DNA of 64,000 bases, taken from contig NZ_CP012996.1 of the NCBI RefSeq assembly GCF_001412655.1, positions 248,001-312,000 on the forward strand. Reading direction: 5' to 3'. Source of the DNA: Pedobacter sp. PACM 27299. Lineage in GTDB: Bacteria; Bacteroidota; Bacteroidia; Sphingobacteriales; Sphingobacteriaceae. The position numbers and the translations under genes were made by a program. This document shows, one piece after another, positions 51,347 through 59,850 of the stretch. Positions within the stretch are counted from its first letter, which is position 1. The number at the start of each line of letters is the position of its first letter. A model generated the notes under the pieces. The model was given only the letters and a program-made list of their open reading frames with translations. It was not told the DNA's origin and ran no database searches.

Positions 51347-51757
51347 ATGATATACATAACCAGAAAAGCATCATTTAACGCTGCGCATAAATTGTCGAGA
51401 CCGGATTGGTCTGAAGATAAAAACACAGAAGTTTACGGAAAATGTGCCAATCCAAATTGGCATGGACACAACTATCAGCTGTATGTGACTGTTAAAGGGG
51501 AGATTAACCCGGAAACAGGCTTCCTTGTAGATCTGAAATGGTTGAAAGACATCACCAATACTTATGTGGTGGATAAAATTGACCACAGAAACCTGAATCT
51601 TGATGTAGATTTCATGAAAGGGAAACTGGCCTCTACGGAAAACTTAGCCATCGCAATATGGGAAGAATTACTGCCTTATATTGAAGAGTCTGGCGCGACC
51701 CTGCACTGCATCAAAATTTACGAAACTGAAAACAACTTTGTCGAGTACTTCGGCTAA
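51347..51757 (+). CDS. 6-pyruvoyltetrahydropterin synthase family protein
   Basis: A 136-residue T-fold enzyme acting on dihydroneopterin triphosphate. Zinc ligands: His14, His39 and His41. The catalytic signature is CANPNWHGH (Cys33, then five residues, then HGH), the C-x5-HGH form of PTPS in biopterin synthesis, not the C-x3-HGH form usual for QueD (queuosine). This favours tetrahydropterin production, though QueD annotation is common. A TATATTTG box (51321-51328) precedes it. The folE gene, which makes its substrate, starts 10 bases after its stop. Confidence 0.88.
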   Translation: MIYITRKASFNAAHKLSRPDWSEDKNTEVYGKCANPNWHGHNYQLYVTVKGEINPETGFLVDLKWLKDITNTYVVDKIDHRNLNLDVDFMKGKLASTENLAIAIWEELLPYIEESGATLHCIKIYETENNFVEYFG

Positions 51758-51767
51758 TCCATCAGAT

Positions 51768-52400
51768 ATGAACAATCATTTAGATCATTTAGATGAAACT
51801 GAAGACGGTTACATCAAAATAGATCGTTACAACGAAGGAAAAATCTCCGCTGTAGCGAATCATTATACAGACATTCTAAGCCAGTTAGGCGAAGATCCTA
51901 GTCGCGAGGGACTGGTAAAAACACCGGAACGTGTAGCGAAAGCCCTGCAATATCTAACGCATGGTTACGACCTGGATCCGGCAGCGATCCTTAAAGGTGC
52001 AATGTTCAAAGAAGACTACAGTCAAATGGTGGTAGTGAAAGATATTGAAGTATTTTCTATGTGTGAACACCACATGCTTCCTTTCTTCGGAAAAGCACAT
52101 GTGGCCTATATTCCGAACGGTCATATTGTTGGATTGAGCAAAATTCCTAGAATTGTTGATGCTTTTTCTCGCCGTTTGCAAGTACAGGAACGTTTAACAA
52201 ATGAAATTAGAGATTGCATCCAGGAAACGTTAAACCCTTTAGGAGTAGCCGTGGTGATTGAATGCAAGCATTTATGTATGGCAATGAGAGGAATTCAGAA
52301 GCAAAATTCTGTGACTACCACCTCCGCTTTTACAGGAGAATTTGCAAAAGACACAACAAGGGCAGAGTTTTTGAGGTTAATCACTGCCAACTTACACTAA
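51768..52400 (+). CDS. folE: GTP cyclohydrolase I
   Basis: A 210-residue enzyme that turns GTP into 7,8-dihydroneopterin triphosphate, precursor of folate and pterins. The zinc ligands are Cys99 and His102 ([15 protein letters not shown]) and Cys170 ([12 protein letters not shown]). Start at ATG 51768 avoids overlap with the upstream gene; a longer frame into that gene is an artefact. It pairs with the pterin synthase gene before it and precedes fabD by 19 bases. Confidence 0.96.
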   Translation: MNNHLDHLDETEDGYIKIDRYNEGKISAVANHYTDILSQLGEDPSREGLVKTPERVAKALQYLTHGYDLDPAAILKGAMFKEDYSQMVVVKDIEVFSMCEHHMLPFFGKAHVAYIPNGHIVGLSKIPRIVDAFSRRLQVQERLTNEIRDCIQETLNPLGVAVVIECKHLCMAMRGIQKQNSVTTTSAFTGEFAKDTTRAEFLRLITANLH

Positions 52401-52419
52401 ACACACATTAAGCATAAAA

Positions 52420-53310
52420 ATGAAAGCATATATATTTCCAGGACAAGGCGCTCAGTTTTCGGGCATGGGTAAAGAATTGTACGAAAATGAAATCGCTAAA
52501 GACCTGTTCGAAAAGGCAAATGAAATTATTGGTTTCCGCATCAGCGACATCATGTTCTCCGGAACGGATGAAGAGTTAAAAGAAACAAAAGTAACTCAGC
52601 CAGCTATTTTCCTTCATTCTGTGATTTTGGCAAAAACATTAGGTGCAGATTTCAAGCCTGATATGGTAGCAGGACACTCTTTGGGAGAGCTTTCGGCATT
52701 GGTAGCCGCAAATGCTTTGTCTTTTGAAGATGGCTTAAGATTGGTAATTGCAAGAGCAAATGCCATGCAGAAAGCCTGCGAATTACAACCTTCTACAATG
52801 GCTGCTATTTTAGGTCTTGCAGATGAGGTGGTAGAAAAAATCTGTGAAGGAATTGACGAAGTAGTTGTGGCCGCAAATTACAACTGTCCTGGACAAATTG
52901 TAATCTCTGGCAGCATTGAAGGCGTAGATATCGCTTGTCAGCAGTTAACAGAAGCCGGTGCTAAACGTGCTTTAAAGCTAAATGTTGGCGGTGCTTTCCA
53001 CTCTCCATTAATGGAGCCTGCAAGGTTAGAACTTCAGGAAGCAATTGAAAATGTAACGGTACTTTCTCCGGTATGTCCAATTTATCAAAATGTGGATCCG
53101 GTTCCAAATACTGATCCTGAAAAGATCAAAGCAAACTTAATTACACAATTGACCGCTGCGGTAAAATGGACGCAAACTATCGAGCGTATGATCGCTGATG
53201 GTGCCAGTGAATTTGTAGAAGTGGGTCCTGGCAATGTTTTACAAGGCCTGGTTAAAAAAGTGAATAGAGCCTTCCCAACAAGCTCTGCAACTACCACAGC
53301 AAAGGTTTAA
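52420..53310 (+). CDS. fabD: Malonyl-CoA:ACP transacylase
   Basis: A 296-residue enzyme that loads malonyl on AcpP for fatty-acid synthesis. Catalytic Ser87 in VAGHSLGELSALVA, the His in GGAFHSPLM and the start YIFPGQGAQFSGMG are typical. The histidine kinase gene begins with GTG one base after its stop, so the kinase is translated by re-initiation from fabD, a curious pairing. Confidence 0.96.
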   Translation: MKAYIFPGQGAQFSGMGKELYENEIAKDLFEKANEIIGFRISDIMFSGTDEELKETKVTQPAIFLHSVILAKTLGADFKPDMVAGHSLGELSALVAANALSFEDGLRLVIARANAMQKACELQPSTMAAILGLADEVVEKICEGIDEVVVAANYNCPGQIVISGSIEGVDIACQQLTEAGAKRALKLNVGGAFHSPLMEPARLELQEAIENVTVLSPVCPIYQNVDPVPNTDPEKIKANLITQLTAAVKWTQTIERMIADGASEFVEVGPGNVLQGLVKKVNRAFPTSSATTTAKV

Positions 53311-53311
53311 C

Positions 53312-56300
53312 GTGAGCATCGCGGGTAAAATCAGATTTTTATTATTGATACTTGGGGCCTGCTGTATTGGCACGGCCCTCACTTTAAAAAGTACGATCAG
53401 TAAGAAAGATCTGCTTACCCATGAAGCGGCAACCCTTCAGGAAAACCTGAGTGATAAAGAAAGTATTGTTTACGACTTCCTGTCCGATTCGAAAAGAGTG
53501 GAACAGGCCAAGCAATATGAGCTCAACGAAAAATACGCTTTAGACTTTATTAACCTTTATCCACAGCAGGGAATTAACCTGCTGGTGTATGAAAAAAATA
53601 ATTTAAAATTCTGGAGCTCTTTTAGTGCCTTTCCTTCCAGTTTGGATGCGATAAATGAAGGCTCATCCTTCGTTCAGCTGCCCAATGGCTGGTATGAAGT
53701 GGTTCGGAAGACAACCGGAAATTACGCGCTGGTGTTCCTCATCGAGGTAATGGACCAATATAATATTCAGAATCAGTACCTGCTGAACGACATTTCACCT
53801 TACCTATTACCTTCCAATTCATTATCCCTGGCCTCTTTTACAGATACAGACGTTTATGGCATCAATAATTTTGAAGGCCGACTGCTGTTTGAAGTAAAGC
53901 TAAAACCGAGTTATACTAAGAGTATTTATTCAAAAATTGAGGTTTGGTTATGGGCAATTGGCTTGTTTAGCATTTGCTTATTCTTCAATTCCTTTTGTGT
54001 CTGGATGGTGAAAAAAGGCCGATTGCTTTCTGCTACCTTATTACTGACCTTGTTCTTTGTGGTCTTGAGAGTAACAGATCTGGAATATGGATGGTTCAAT
54101 CAACAGTTTGACCTGCTGATATTTAGTCCTACGATATACGGGGAGAGTTTCTTTCTGCCTTCTTTAGGCGACTTCCTGCTCAATGTATTTGCCATTACCT
54201 GGGTCATTTATTTTATTTATAAACACAGAAATGAGTACCGTTTGCCTTCCTGGCTGAACCAGAATAAAATAGCAGGATGGGCCTTTTATCTGATATTACT
54301 GGCCTTTTTTGGTCTGCTTGCGCTGATCAGTGACCAGATTTTCTTTGGGCTGATCATCAATTCAAAGATCAACTTTGACATCACCAATATCATCAATCTG
54401 GGCTGGGTAAGCTGGATCAGTATTGTTATCCTATGTCTGGTATGGTTCAATATTTACCTGGTCATCACCATATTATTGCAATTGAGTAAAACCCTGAATG
54501 TCACGAATAAGGAGCGTTTAATGCTGTTTCTGTTTGCATTCTTAGCTTACCTTTGCTACCGCCTGAGTACAGATTTCAGTATTTTCTTTGTGGTGTATGC
54601 TGTGTTTATCCTCACAGTAGGCTGGAATGTGTTTATTAAAGACAATAAATTCTCTATTGGTGTTTTTACTACTATATTCTTCTGTCTGGCCTTCATGTCC
54701 TCTATCAAGTACCTGAAGTTTATCGATATAAAGGAGAAAAATAAAAGGCTTACGATCGCGCAGAAACTGGAATCTACAGACGATCCTAAGATCATCAGTG
54801 CAATTGAGAGTCTGGAAGTAGGCATTTACACAGATAGTTTTGTTGCTGATTACTTTAAGCAACCCATGATGGGCAGGTCTGATGTTTTGCAAAGACACAT
54901 TAATAAGCAGTTTTTGGGAGGCTATCTTTCCAAATTCGAATACAATATTTACGAATACAACAGCAAAGACTCTTCTCTAAATAAGCAGGGAGTTCCCTTA
55001 AGTTATTATAAAAAGCTGGTGCAGACAGGTTCTATAAAAGCTTCTGAATCAAATTTCTTTTACCGGCTGAATGATACTTTTGGGTATCAGAACTATTTCG
55101 GAATTATTCCTATTTTCGAGGATAATCACATTCTTGGGACACTGGTGATCGAACTGAAATCGCAGCAATACAATTACAATAGTCAGCTGCCTGATATCCT
55201 GATCGACCGTAAAAATAAGAGCGAGGATGATTATAGCAATTACTCTTTTGCCTTCTACAGTTATGGTAAATTAGTCAATCAATCTGGGCCATACACGTAT
55301 AAGCTCTCTGCTCTGGATTTTAAAGCTGAGCCTAGAAAGCCTAGGATCGTCACAGACAGCCTTGGGTATACACATGTAGTGTATATGCCAATCGCCTCCA
55401 AAATGATCGTGGTGAGCAAGGAAAAGGTGTCTTATGTGGCGCGCCTCGCTACGCTTTCTTTCTTCTTTTTGGTTTTCATTATTTTTTCAGTTACGCTCTA
55501 CGCTTTAATCTGGGTGCTAAAGAATATCGATGAAAGCTGGGGTGGCTGGTTTAATATCAATCGGTCGTTAATGATCAATGCGAACAAAATCCTCTATAAG
55601 ACCAGGATTCAGTTCTCAATTGTACTTTCGGTTGTGGCCACTTTGGTGATTGTAGGCTGGACCACCTATTTCTACATCCGCGACGAGTACCGCAGACAGC
55701 AGGAGGACTATATCCAAGAGAAAATAAGAAAAGTACAGCTGTCTTATGAGAAACGAATCATAGCCACCGGATTGCCGACCTCTGATGAGGAGTCTACGCG
55801 GTTTTTTAATGAGTTCGCTGATGTGAATGGTGCCTACCTCAACCTTTTTGATGCAAATGGAAACCTCTTGTTTACCTCTTTGCCAAGGATTTATGATTTT
55901 GGCATTATAGGGCGTAAAATGGGTGCAAAAGCCTATGTTTACCTGAAACAGATGCAAAGATCGGAATACATCAATCCAGATGAACATATCGGAGATTTCG
56001 GTTATTCTTCTGCTTATGCGCCGATTCGCAATGCGATGAATGAGACCATTGCTTATATCGGACTACCTTATTATGCCAATGAAGCAGATTATCAGCGTAA
56101 AATTGGCCTATACATCAATACCTTAATTAACATTTATGCCCTGGTATTTGTAGCCATTGGTATTCTGGCTGTGTTTCTAGCCAATCAGATCACCAGCCCG
56201 CTTACTTTTATTCAGGAAAGTATCCGAAAGACCAAATTAGGCCAAAAAAATCAGCCTATTCAATGGTCGAGGCATGATGAAATTGGCTCCCTGATTAGGG

Positions 56301-57028
56301 AATACAATAAGATGATTGCCGCATTAGAGGAAAGCGCTTCTAAACTGGCCCGATCCGAAAGGGAAATTGCCTGGCGGGAGATGGCCAAACAGGTAGCGCA
56401 TGAGATTAAAAATCCTTTAACGCCATTAAAACTAGGTGTGCAGCTGCTGGAGAAATCCTGGAAAGAGAAAGATCCTAATTTTGAAAAGAAGTTTGAACGC
56501 TTTAATAAGTCATTTATAGAGCAGATTGATAGCCTGGCTTCTATCGCTTCAGAGTTCTCGAATTTTGCCAAGATGCCAGATACCAAACTGGAAAAACTAC
56601 GTTTACTGCCGATTATACAGCAGGCAAGGGATGTTTTTACGAATACGCAAAATGTAGAAATTTATATATTTAACCATACCAGCGTTGAAGTCATGATTCT
56701 TGGTGATAAAGATCAGCTGCTGCGTACATTTAATAACCTGCTTAAAAACGCGATTGAAGCCGCCGGTACAGACGCGAGGTGTGTCATTAAAGTGAATGTG
56801 ATGAATGATGAGGAAAACGTATTTGTAGAGGTAGAAGACAATGGCAAGGGTATTGACCCAGAGCAGCAGGATAAGATTTTTGTACCTAACTTCACGACTA
56901 AATCATCCGGAACAGGATTAGGTCTGGCCTTCGTAAAACAAGCTGTGGAAAATGCAGGGGGAACAGTTTCGTTTAAGTCCTTTGCTGATGTGGGAACCAC
57001 TTTTTACCTGAGCTTCCCACTATCTTAA
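53312..57028 (+). CDS. Large membrane sensor histidine kinase (NtrY-like)
   Basis: A 1238-residue inner-membrane kinase. Eight to ten hydrophobic helices lie in residues 1-465, an outside region about 466-710, two helices near 725 and 780, a sensor domain of about 135 residues, a helix near 940, then HAMP (about 955-1005), a HisKA domain with His1030 (VAHEIKNPLTPL) and HATPase_c with N-box LLKNAIEAAG, VEDNGKGID and GTGLGLAFVKQA. All catalytic boxes are intact. No response regulator is next to it. GTG start one base after fabD. The signal it senses is unknown. Confidence 0.88.
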   Translation: MSIAGKIRFLLLILGACCIGTALTLKSTISKKDLLTHEAATLQENLSDKESIVYDFLSDSKRVEQAKQYELNEKYALDFINLYPQQGINLLVYEKNNLKFWSSFSAFPSSLDAINEGSSFVQLPNGWYEVVRKTTGNYALVFLIEVMDQYNIQNQYLLNDISPYLLPSNSLSLASFTDTDVYGINNFEGRLLFEVKLKPSYTKSIYSKIEVWLWAIGLFSICLFFNSFCVWMVKKGRLLSATLLLTLFFVVLRVTDLEYGWFNQQFDLLIFSPTIYGESFFLPSLGDFLLNVFAITWVIYFIYKHRNEYRLPSWLNQNKIAGWAFYLILLAFFGLLALISDQIFFGLIINSKINFDITNIINLGWVSWISIVILCLVWFNIYLVITILLQLSKTLNVTNKERLMLFLFAFLAYLCYRLSTDFSIFFVVYAVFILTVGWNVFIKDNKFSIGVFTTIFFCLAFMSSIKYLKFIDIKEKNKRLTIAQKLESTDDPKIISAIESLEVGIYTDSFVADYFKQPMMGRSDVLQRHINKQFLGGYLSKFEYNIYEYNSKDSSLNKQGVPLSYYKKLVQTGSIKASESNFFYRLNDTFGYQNYFGIIPIFEDNHILGTLVIELKSQQYNYNSQLPDILIDRKNKSEDDYSNYSFAFYSYGKLVNQSGPYTYKLSALDFKAEPRKPRIVTDSLGYTHVVYMPIASKMIVVSKEKVSYVARLATLSFFFLVFIIFSVTLYALIWVLKNIDESWGGWFNINRSLMINANKILYKTRIQFSIVLSVVATLVIVGWTTYFYIRDEYRRQQEDYIQEKIRKVQLSYEKRIIATGLPTSDEESTRFFNEFADVNGAYLNLFDANGNLLFTSLPRIYDFGIIGRKMGAKAYVYLKQMQRSEYINPDEHIGDFGYSSAYAPIRNAMNETIAYIGLPYYANEADYQRKIGLYINTLINIYALVFVAIGILAVFLANQITSPLTFIQESIRKTKLGQKNQPIQWSRHDEIGSLIREYNKMIAALEESASKLARSEREIAWREMAKQVAHEIKNPLTPLKLGVQLLEKSWKEKDPNFEKKFERFNKSFIEQIDSLASIASEFSNFAKMPDTKLEKLRLLPIIQQARDVFTNTQNVEIYIFNHTSVEVMILGDKDQLLRTFNNLLKNAIEAAGTDARCVIKVNVMNDEENVFVEVEDNGKGIDPEQQDKIFVPNFTTKSSGTGLGLAFVKQAVENAGGTVSFKSFADVGTTFYLSFPLS

Positions 57029-57036
57029 TCGGGTTT

Positions 57037-57945
57037 CTATTTTAATTCAATTGCTGCTTTACCCATGGTAAAACCATCTGCATAAAGAATAATCGAGTAA
57101 GTGCCTTTAATAAAAGGGTTCGGATTGATCCAGTCCATCTTATAAATAGTATTGTCGTCGTTATAAGAAATAGAGGTCGAAGAGGTGTATTGCATTTGCT
57201 CACCGTCTGCTTCAAATAGGTTTTCACCGTTAGCAATCAGGTTTCCTGCAGGGTCAAATACACGCAGATATATCTTGTGGTAATCTTTAGCGGCTAGCGC
57301 ATTGGATGCGATATTGAAATTAATTGTTAGTTTTTTTGCGGTACTGGCACGGGTCACTTCTATGGTTTTTCCATTGTTTTTCACCTTATAAGCTACAATA
57401 GATACATTTCCAGCTTTTAAAGCAGCACCAGTTTTTACTTTAGCTTCTAATTCTGTGTTTTTCTTCTCCAGATCGCCGGCCTTTTGATTGGCAGTATTGG
57501 CAAACTCTTTTAAGCTGTCACGTTGTGTTCGTAAATAAGCGTTTTCTTTTTCTAAGCGGAGGATTTCATCGCTGTAGTTTTTCACAAATTCGCGTAGTTC
57601 TTTAACCTCTTTCTGGGCAATATTGAGGTCGCCTTGGGTCAGTTTTCCGTTTTGTAGGGCAAGTTTCAACTCCGCAATCTTTGCTCTGGCGAGCTTTTGT
57701 TCTTCCTGAAGTTTGTCAGTTAAGGTAACATTGAGTGCATTCACCTTATCCAGTTCGGCTTCTATCTTCTCCACTTCAAGTTTTAGTCTGTCTTTTTCTG
57801 TGCTCACGGTTACAAAGCGCTGGCTTTGATGTCGGTCTTTTAAGTATAGGTAAGCATTGGTTCCCAGAAGGGCGAGAATGACTACAATTAGAAAATAGAT
57901 CTTATTGCGGTCTCCCTTATTTACCATCTCATTTTGGTCTGACAT
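57037..57945 (-). CDS. Coiled-coil membrane-anchored protein, unknown function
   Basis: A 302-residue protein: one N-terminal helix (residues 12-32, IYFLIVVILALLGTNAYLYL), a coiled coil of about 130 residues (KLEVEKIEAELDKVNALNVT, KEVKELREFVKNYSDEIL and NTELEAKVKTG) and a C-terminal beta domain from about 180 (VSIVAYKVKNNGKTIEVTR, IYLRVFDPAGNLIANGENL). The C-terminal part probably lies in the periplasm. I do not recognise the family. It is convergent with the kinase gene by 8 bases. Confidence 0.72.
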   Translation of the reverse strand: MSDQNEMVNKGDRNKIYFLIVVILALLGTNAYLYLKDRHQSQRFVTVSTEKDRLKLEVEKIEAELDKVNALNVTLTDKLQEEQKLARAKIAELKLALQNGKLTQGDLNIAQKEVKELREFVKNYSDEILRLEKENAYLRTQRDSLKEFANTANQKAGDLEKKNTELEAKVKTGAALKAGNVSIVAYKVKNNGKTIEVTRASTAKKLTINFNIASNALAAKDYHKIYLRVFDPAGNLIANGENLFEADGEQMQYTSSTSISYNDDNTIYKMDWINPNPFIKGTYSIILYADGFTMGKAAIELK

Positions 57946-58129
57946 TTCTTGAATTCTTCTCTAAAGGTGTTTAAAACGCGAACATAATATAAAAATATAG
58001 GAAATAGTAAAAAAAACAGCCTATTTGTATGAGACTTTAAAAAAAATCGTTTACTTGCTAAGATCTCGAATACACAACGTATACCAGAGCACACAAAGAA
58101 AAAGAATTATTAAGTACAAATTATATAAA

Positions 58130-59686
58130 ATGTTTAAAAATACTATCTATGGGCTATTGTTTCTAATAGCACTAACTCCATATCTATCTTTCGCACAAGG
58201 CACATCAAAAATTGCTCCAAAAAGAGAGTTTCGGGGGGTATGGGTGGCTACGGTTGCGAATATCGACTGGCCATCTAAACCGGGCTTGAGCATGGATCAG
58301 CAGAAGCAGGAGTTAATTGGCTTATTGGAAATGCATAAAGCAAATGGAATGAATGCGATCATGTTACAGGTAAGGCCTGCAGCAGATGCGTTTTATGCCA
58401 AATCGAGGGAGCCCTGGAGTCAGTGGTTAACCGGCAGACAAGGGGTTGCTCCAGGACAGGATTATGACCCATTGGCCTTTGCAATTAAAGAAGCACATCA
58501 AAGAGGAATGGAGCTGCATGCCTGGTTCAATCCATATCGCGCTACAACAAGCCCGAGCACGGTGGTGAGCGCTGATCATATGATCAGAAAGCGCCCGGAA
58601 TGGTTTTTTACCTATGGTGGCAAGAAACAGTTTGATCCAGGGATTCCAGAAGTAAGGGAATATATCATTCAGGTGATTCTTGATGTGGTAAAAGGTTATG
58701 ATGTGGATGGAATTCATTTTGACGACTACTTTTACCCTTACAAAATCGCTGGACAAAAGATCAATGATGAGGCTACATTTAGCAAGTATGCTAATGGTTT
58801 CACAAATATCAACGATTGGAGAAGGAACAATGTCGATTTACTGATTAAGCAGCTGGACGACAGTATTCATACCCATAAAAAATATGTTAAATTTGGAGTA
58901 AGTCCTTTTGGCATCTGGAAAAACGACAATGAAGATGTGGAAGGTTCAGCTACCCGTGGATTATCAAACTTTCATGAACTGTTTGCCGATTCTAGAAAAT
59001 GGGTAAAAGAAGGATGGGTAGATTACATCAATCCACAGATATATTTCAGTTTTACCCGTAAAGTAGCGCCTTTTGCTACCTTGGTAGATTGGTGGAGTAA
59101 TAATACTTATGGCCGCCACCTTTATATCGGTCAGGGCGCATACCTTGTGAATCAAAAGATGGAAGCTGCCTGGAGATTACCAGAGCAGGTGCCAGATCAA
59201 ATCAGGTACTTACGTCAGAATAACCGTGTTCAGGGAAGTGTGTTTTTTAGTTCAAAATCCTTTTCTACGGTCGCGCGGGCAGTGGGAGATTCTTTAAGAA
59301 ACGATCTGTATAAATTTCCGGCATTGCCTCCTCAAATGCCTTGGCTGGATGATGTTGTACCTCATGCGCCACAGGAATTGACTGCGGAAGCAAAGAATGA
59401 TGGAGTACACCTGAAATGGGAAAAGCCTACGGTTGCCAGTGATGGCGAAACAGCATCAGGATATGTAATCTACCGATTCAATGAAGGGGTAAAAGTGGAT
59501 GTGCTGGATGCCAGGAATATCCTTAGGATCAGCTTCGAGAATTATACTTCCTTTATCGATACCACAGTGGAAAGGGGAAAAAGATATACCTATTTGGTGA
59601 CCGCATTGGATCGATTGAAGAATGAGAGTGAACCAAGCAGCCCAGTTGGGCTGGAAACAAGTGCATTGGTTAAACTAGAAAAGTAA
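58130..59686 (+). CDS. Exported glycosyl hydrolase-like (GHL10/DUF187) protein
   Basis: A 518-residue exported protein (signal LLFLIALTPYLSFAQG). The GHL10 barrel starts REFRGVWVATVANIDWPSKPG and has MNAIMLQVRPAADAFY, LHAWFNPYRATTSPS, DGIHFDDYFYPY (putative acid residues) and KFGVSPFGIWKN. A fibronectin III-like domain follows from about residue 410 (APQELTAEAKNDGVHLKWEK and YRFNEGV). ATG at 58130 is chosen because it gives the signal; the longer TTG start at 58025 adds 35 basic residues. It is thought to act on cell-wall or other glycans. Confidence 0.86.
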   Translation: MFKNTIYGLLFLIALTPYLSFAQGTSKIAPKREFRGVWVATVANIDWPSKPGLSMDQQKQELIGLLEMHKANGMNAIMLQVRPAADAFYAKSREPWSQWLTGRQGVAPGQDYDPLAFAIKEAHQRGMELHAWFNPYRATTSPSTVVSADHMIRKRPEWFFTYGGKKQFDPGIPEVREYIIQVILDVVKGYDVDGIHFDDYFYPYKIAGQKINDEATFSKYANGFTNINDWRRNNVDLLIKQLDDSIHTHKKYVKFGVSPFGIWKNDNEDVEGSATRGLSNFHELFADSRKWVKEGWVDYINPQIYFSFTRKVAPFATLVDWWSNNTYGRHLYIGQGAYLVNQKMEAAWRLPEQVPDQIRYLRQNNRVQGSVFFSSKSFSTVARAVGDSLRNDLYKFPALPPQMPWLDDVVPHAPQELTAEAKNDGVHLKWEKPTVASDGETASGYVIYRFNEGVKVDVLDARNILRISFENYTSFIDTTVERGKRYTYLVTALDRLKNESEPSSPVGLETSALVKLEK

Positions 59687-59751
59687 GTAAATAAAGTTCG
59701 TATCATTCGATAGAGCTGATCAATTCAATAATAGACTCGGTCCATGCTATA

Positions 59752-59794
59752 AATAACAAGACCTGATGTTTAAAAAGCATCAGGTCTTGTTATT
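59752..59794. terminator. Bidirectional hairpin between convergent genes
   Basis: A perfect 17-bp inverted repeat: AATAACAAGACCTGATG (59752-59768) and CATCAGGTCTTGTTATT (59778-59794) with a 9-base loop. It sits between the GHL10 gene and the convergent M16 gene. It lacks long T tails, but its strength makes it a likely shared terminator or stabiliser. Confidence 0.68.
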
Positions 59795-59850
59795 ACCATT
59801 GTGTCCGTACTATTTCAGGATTTTTTCCTATTTCCCGTACGGCCACCTGC

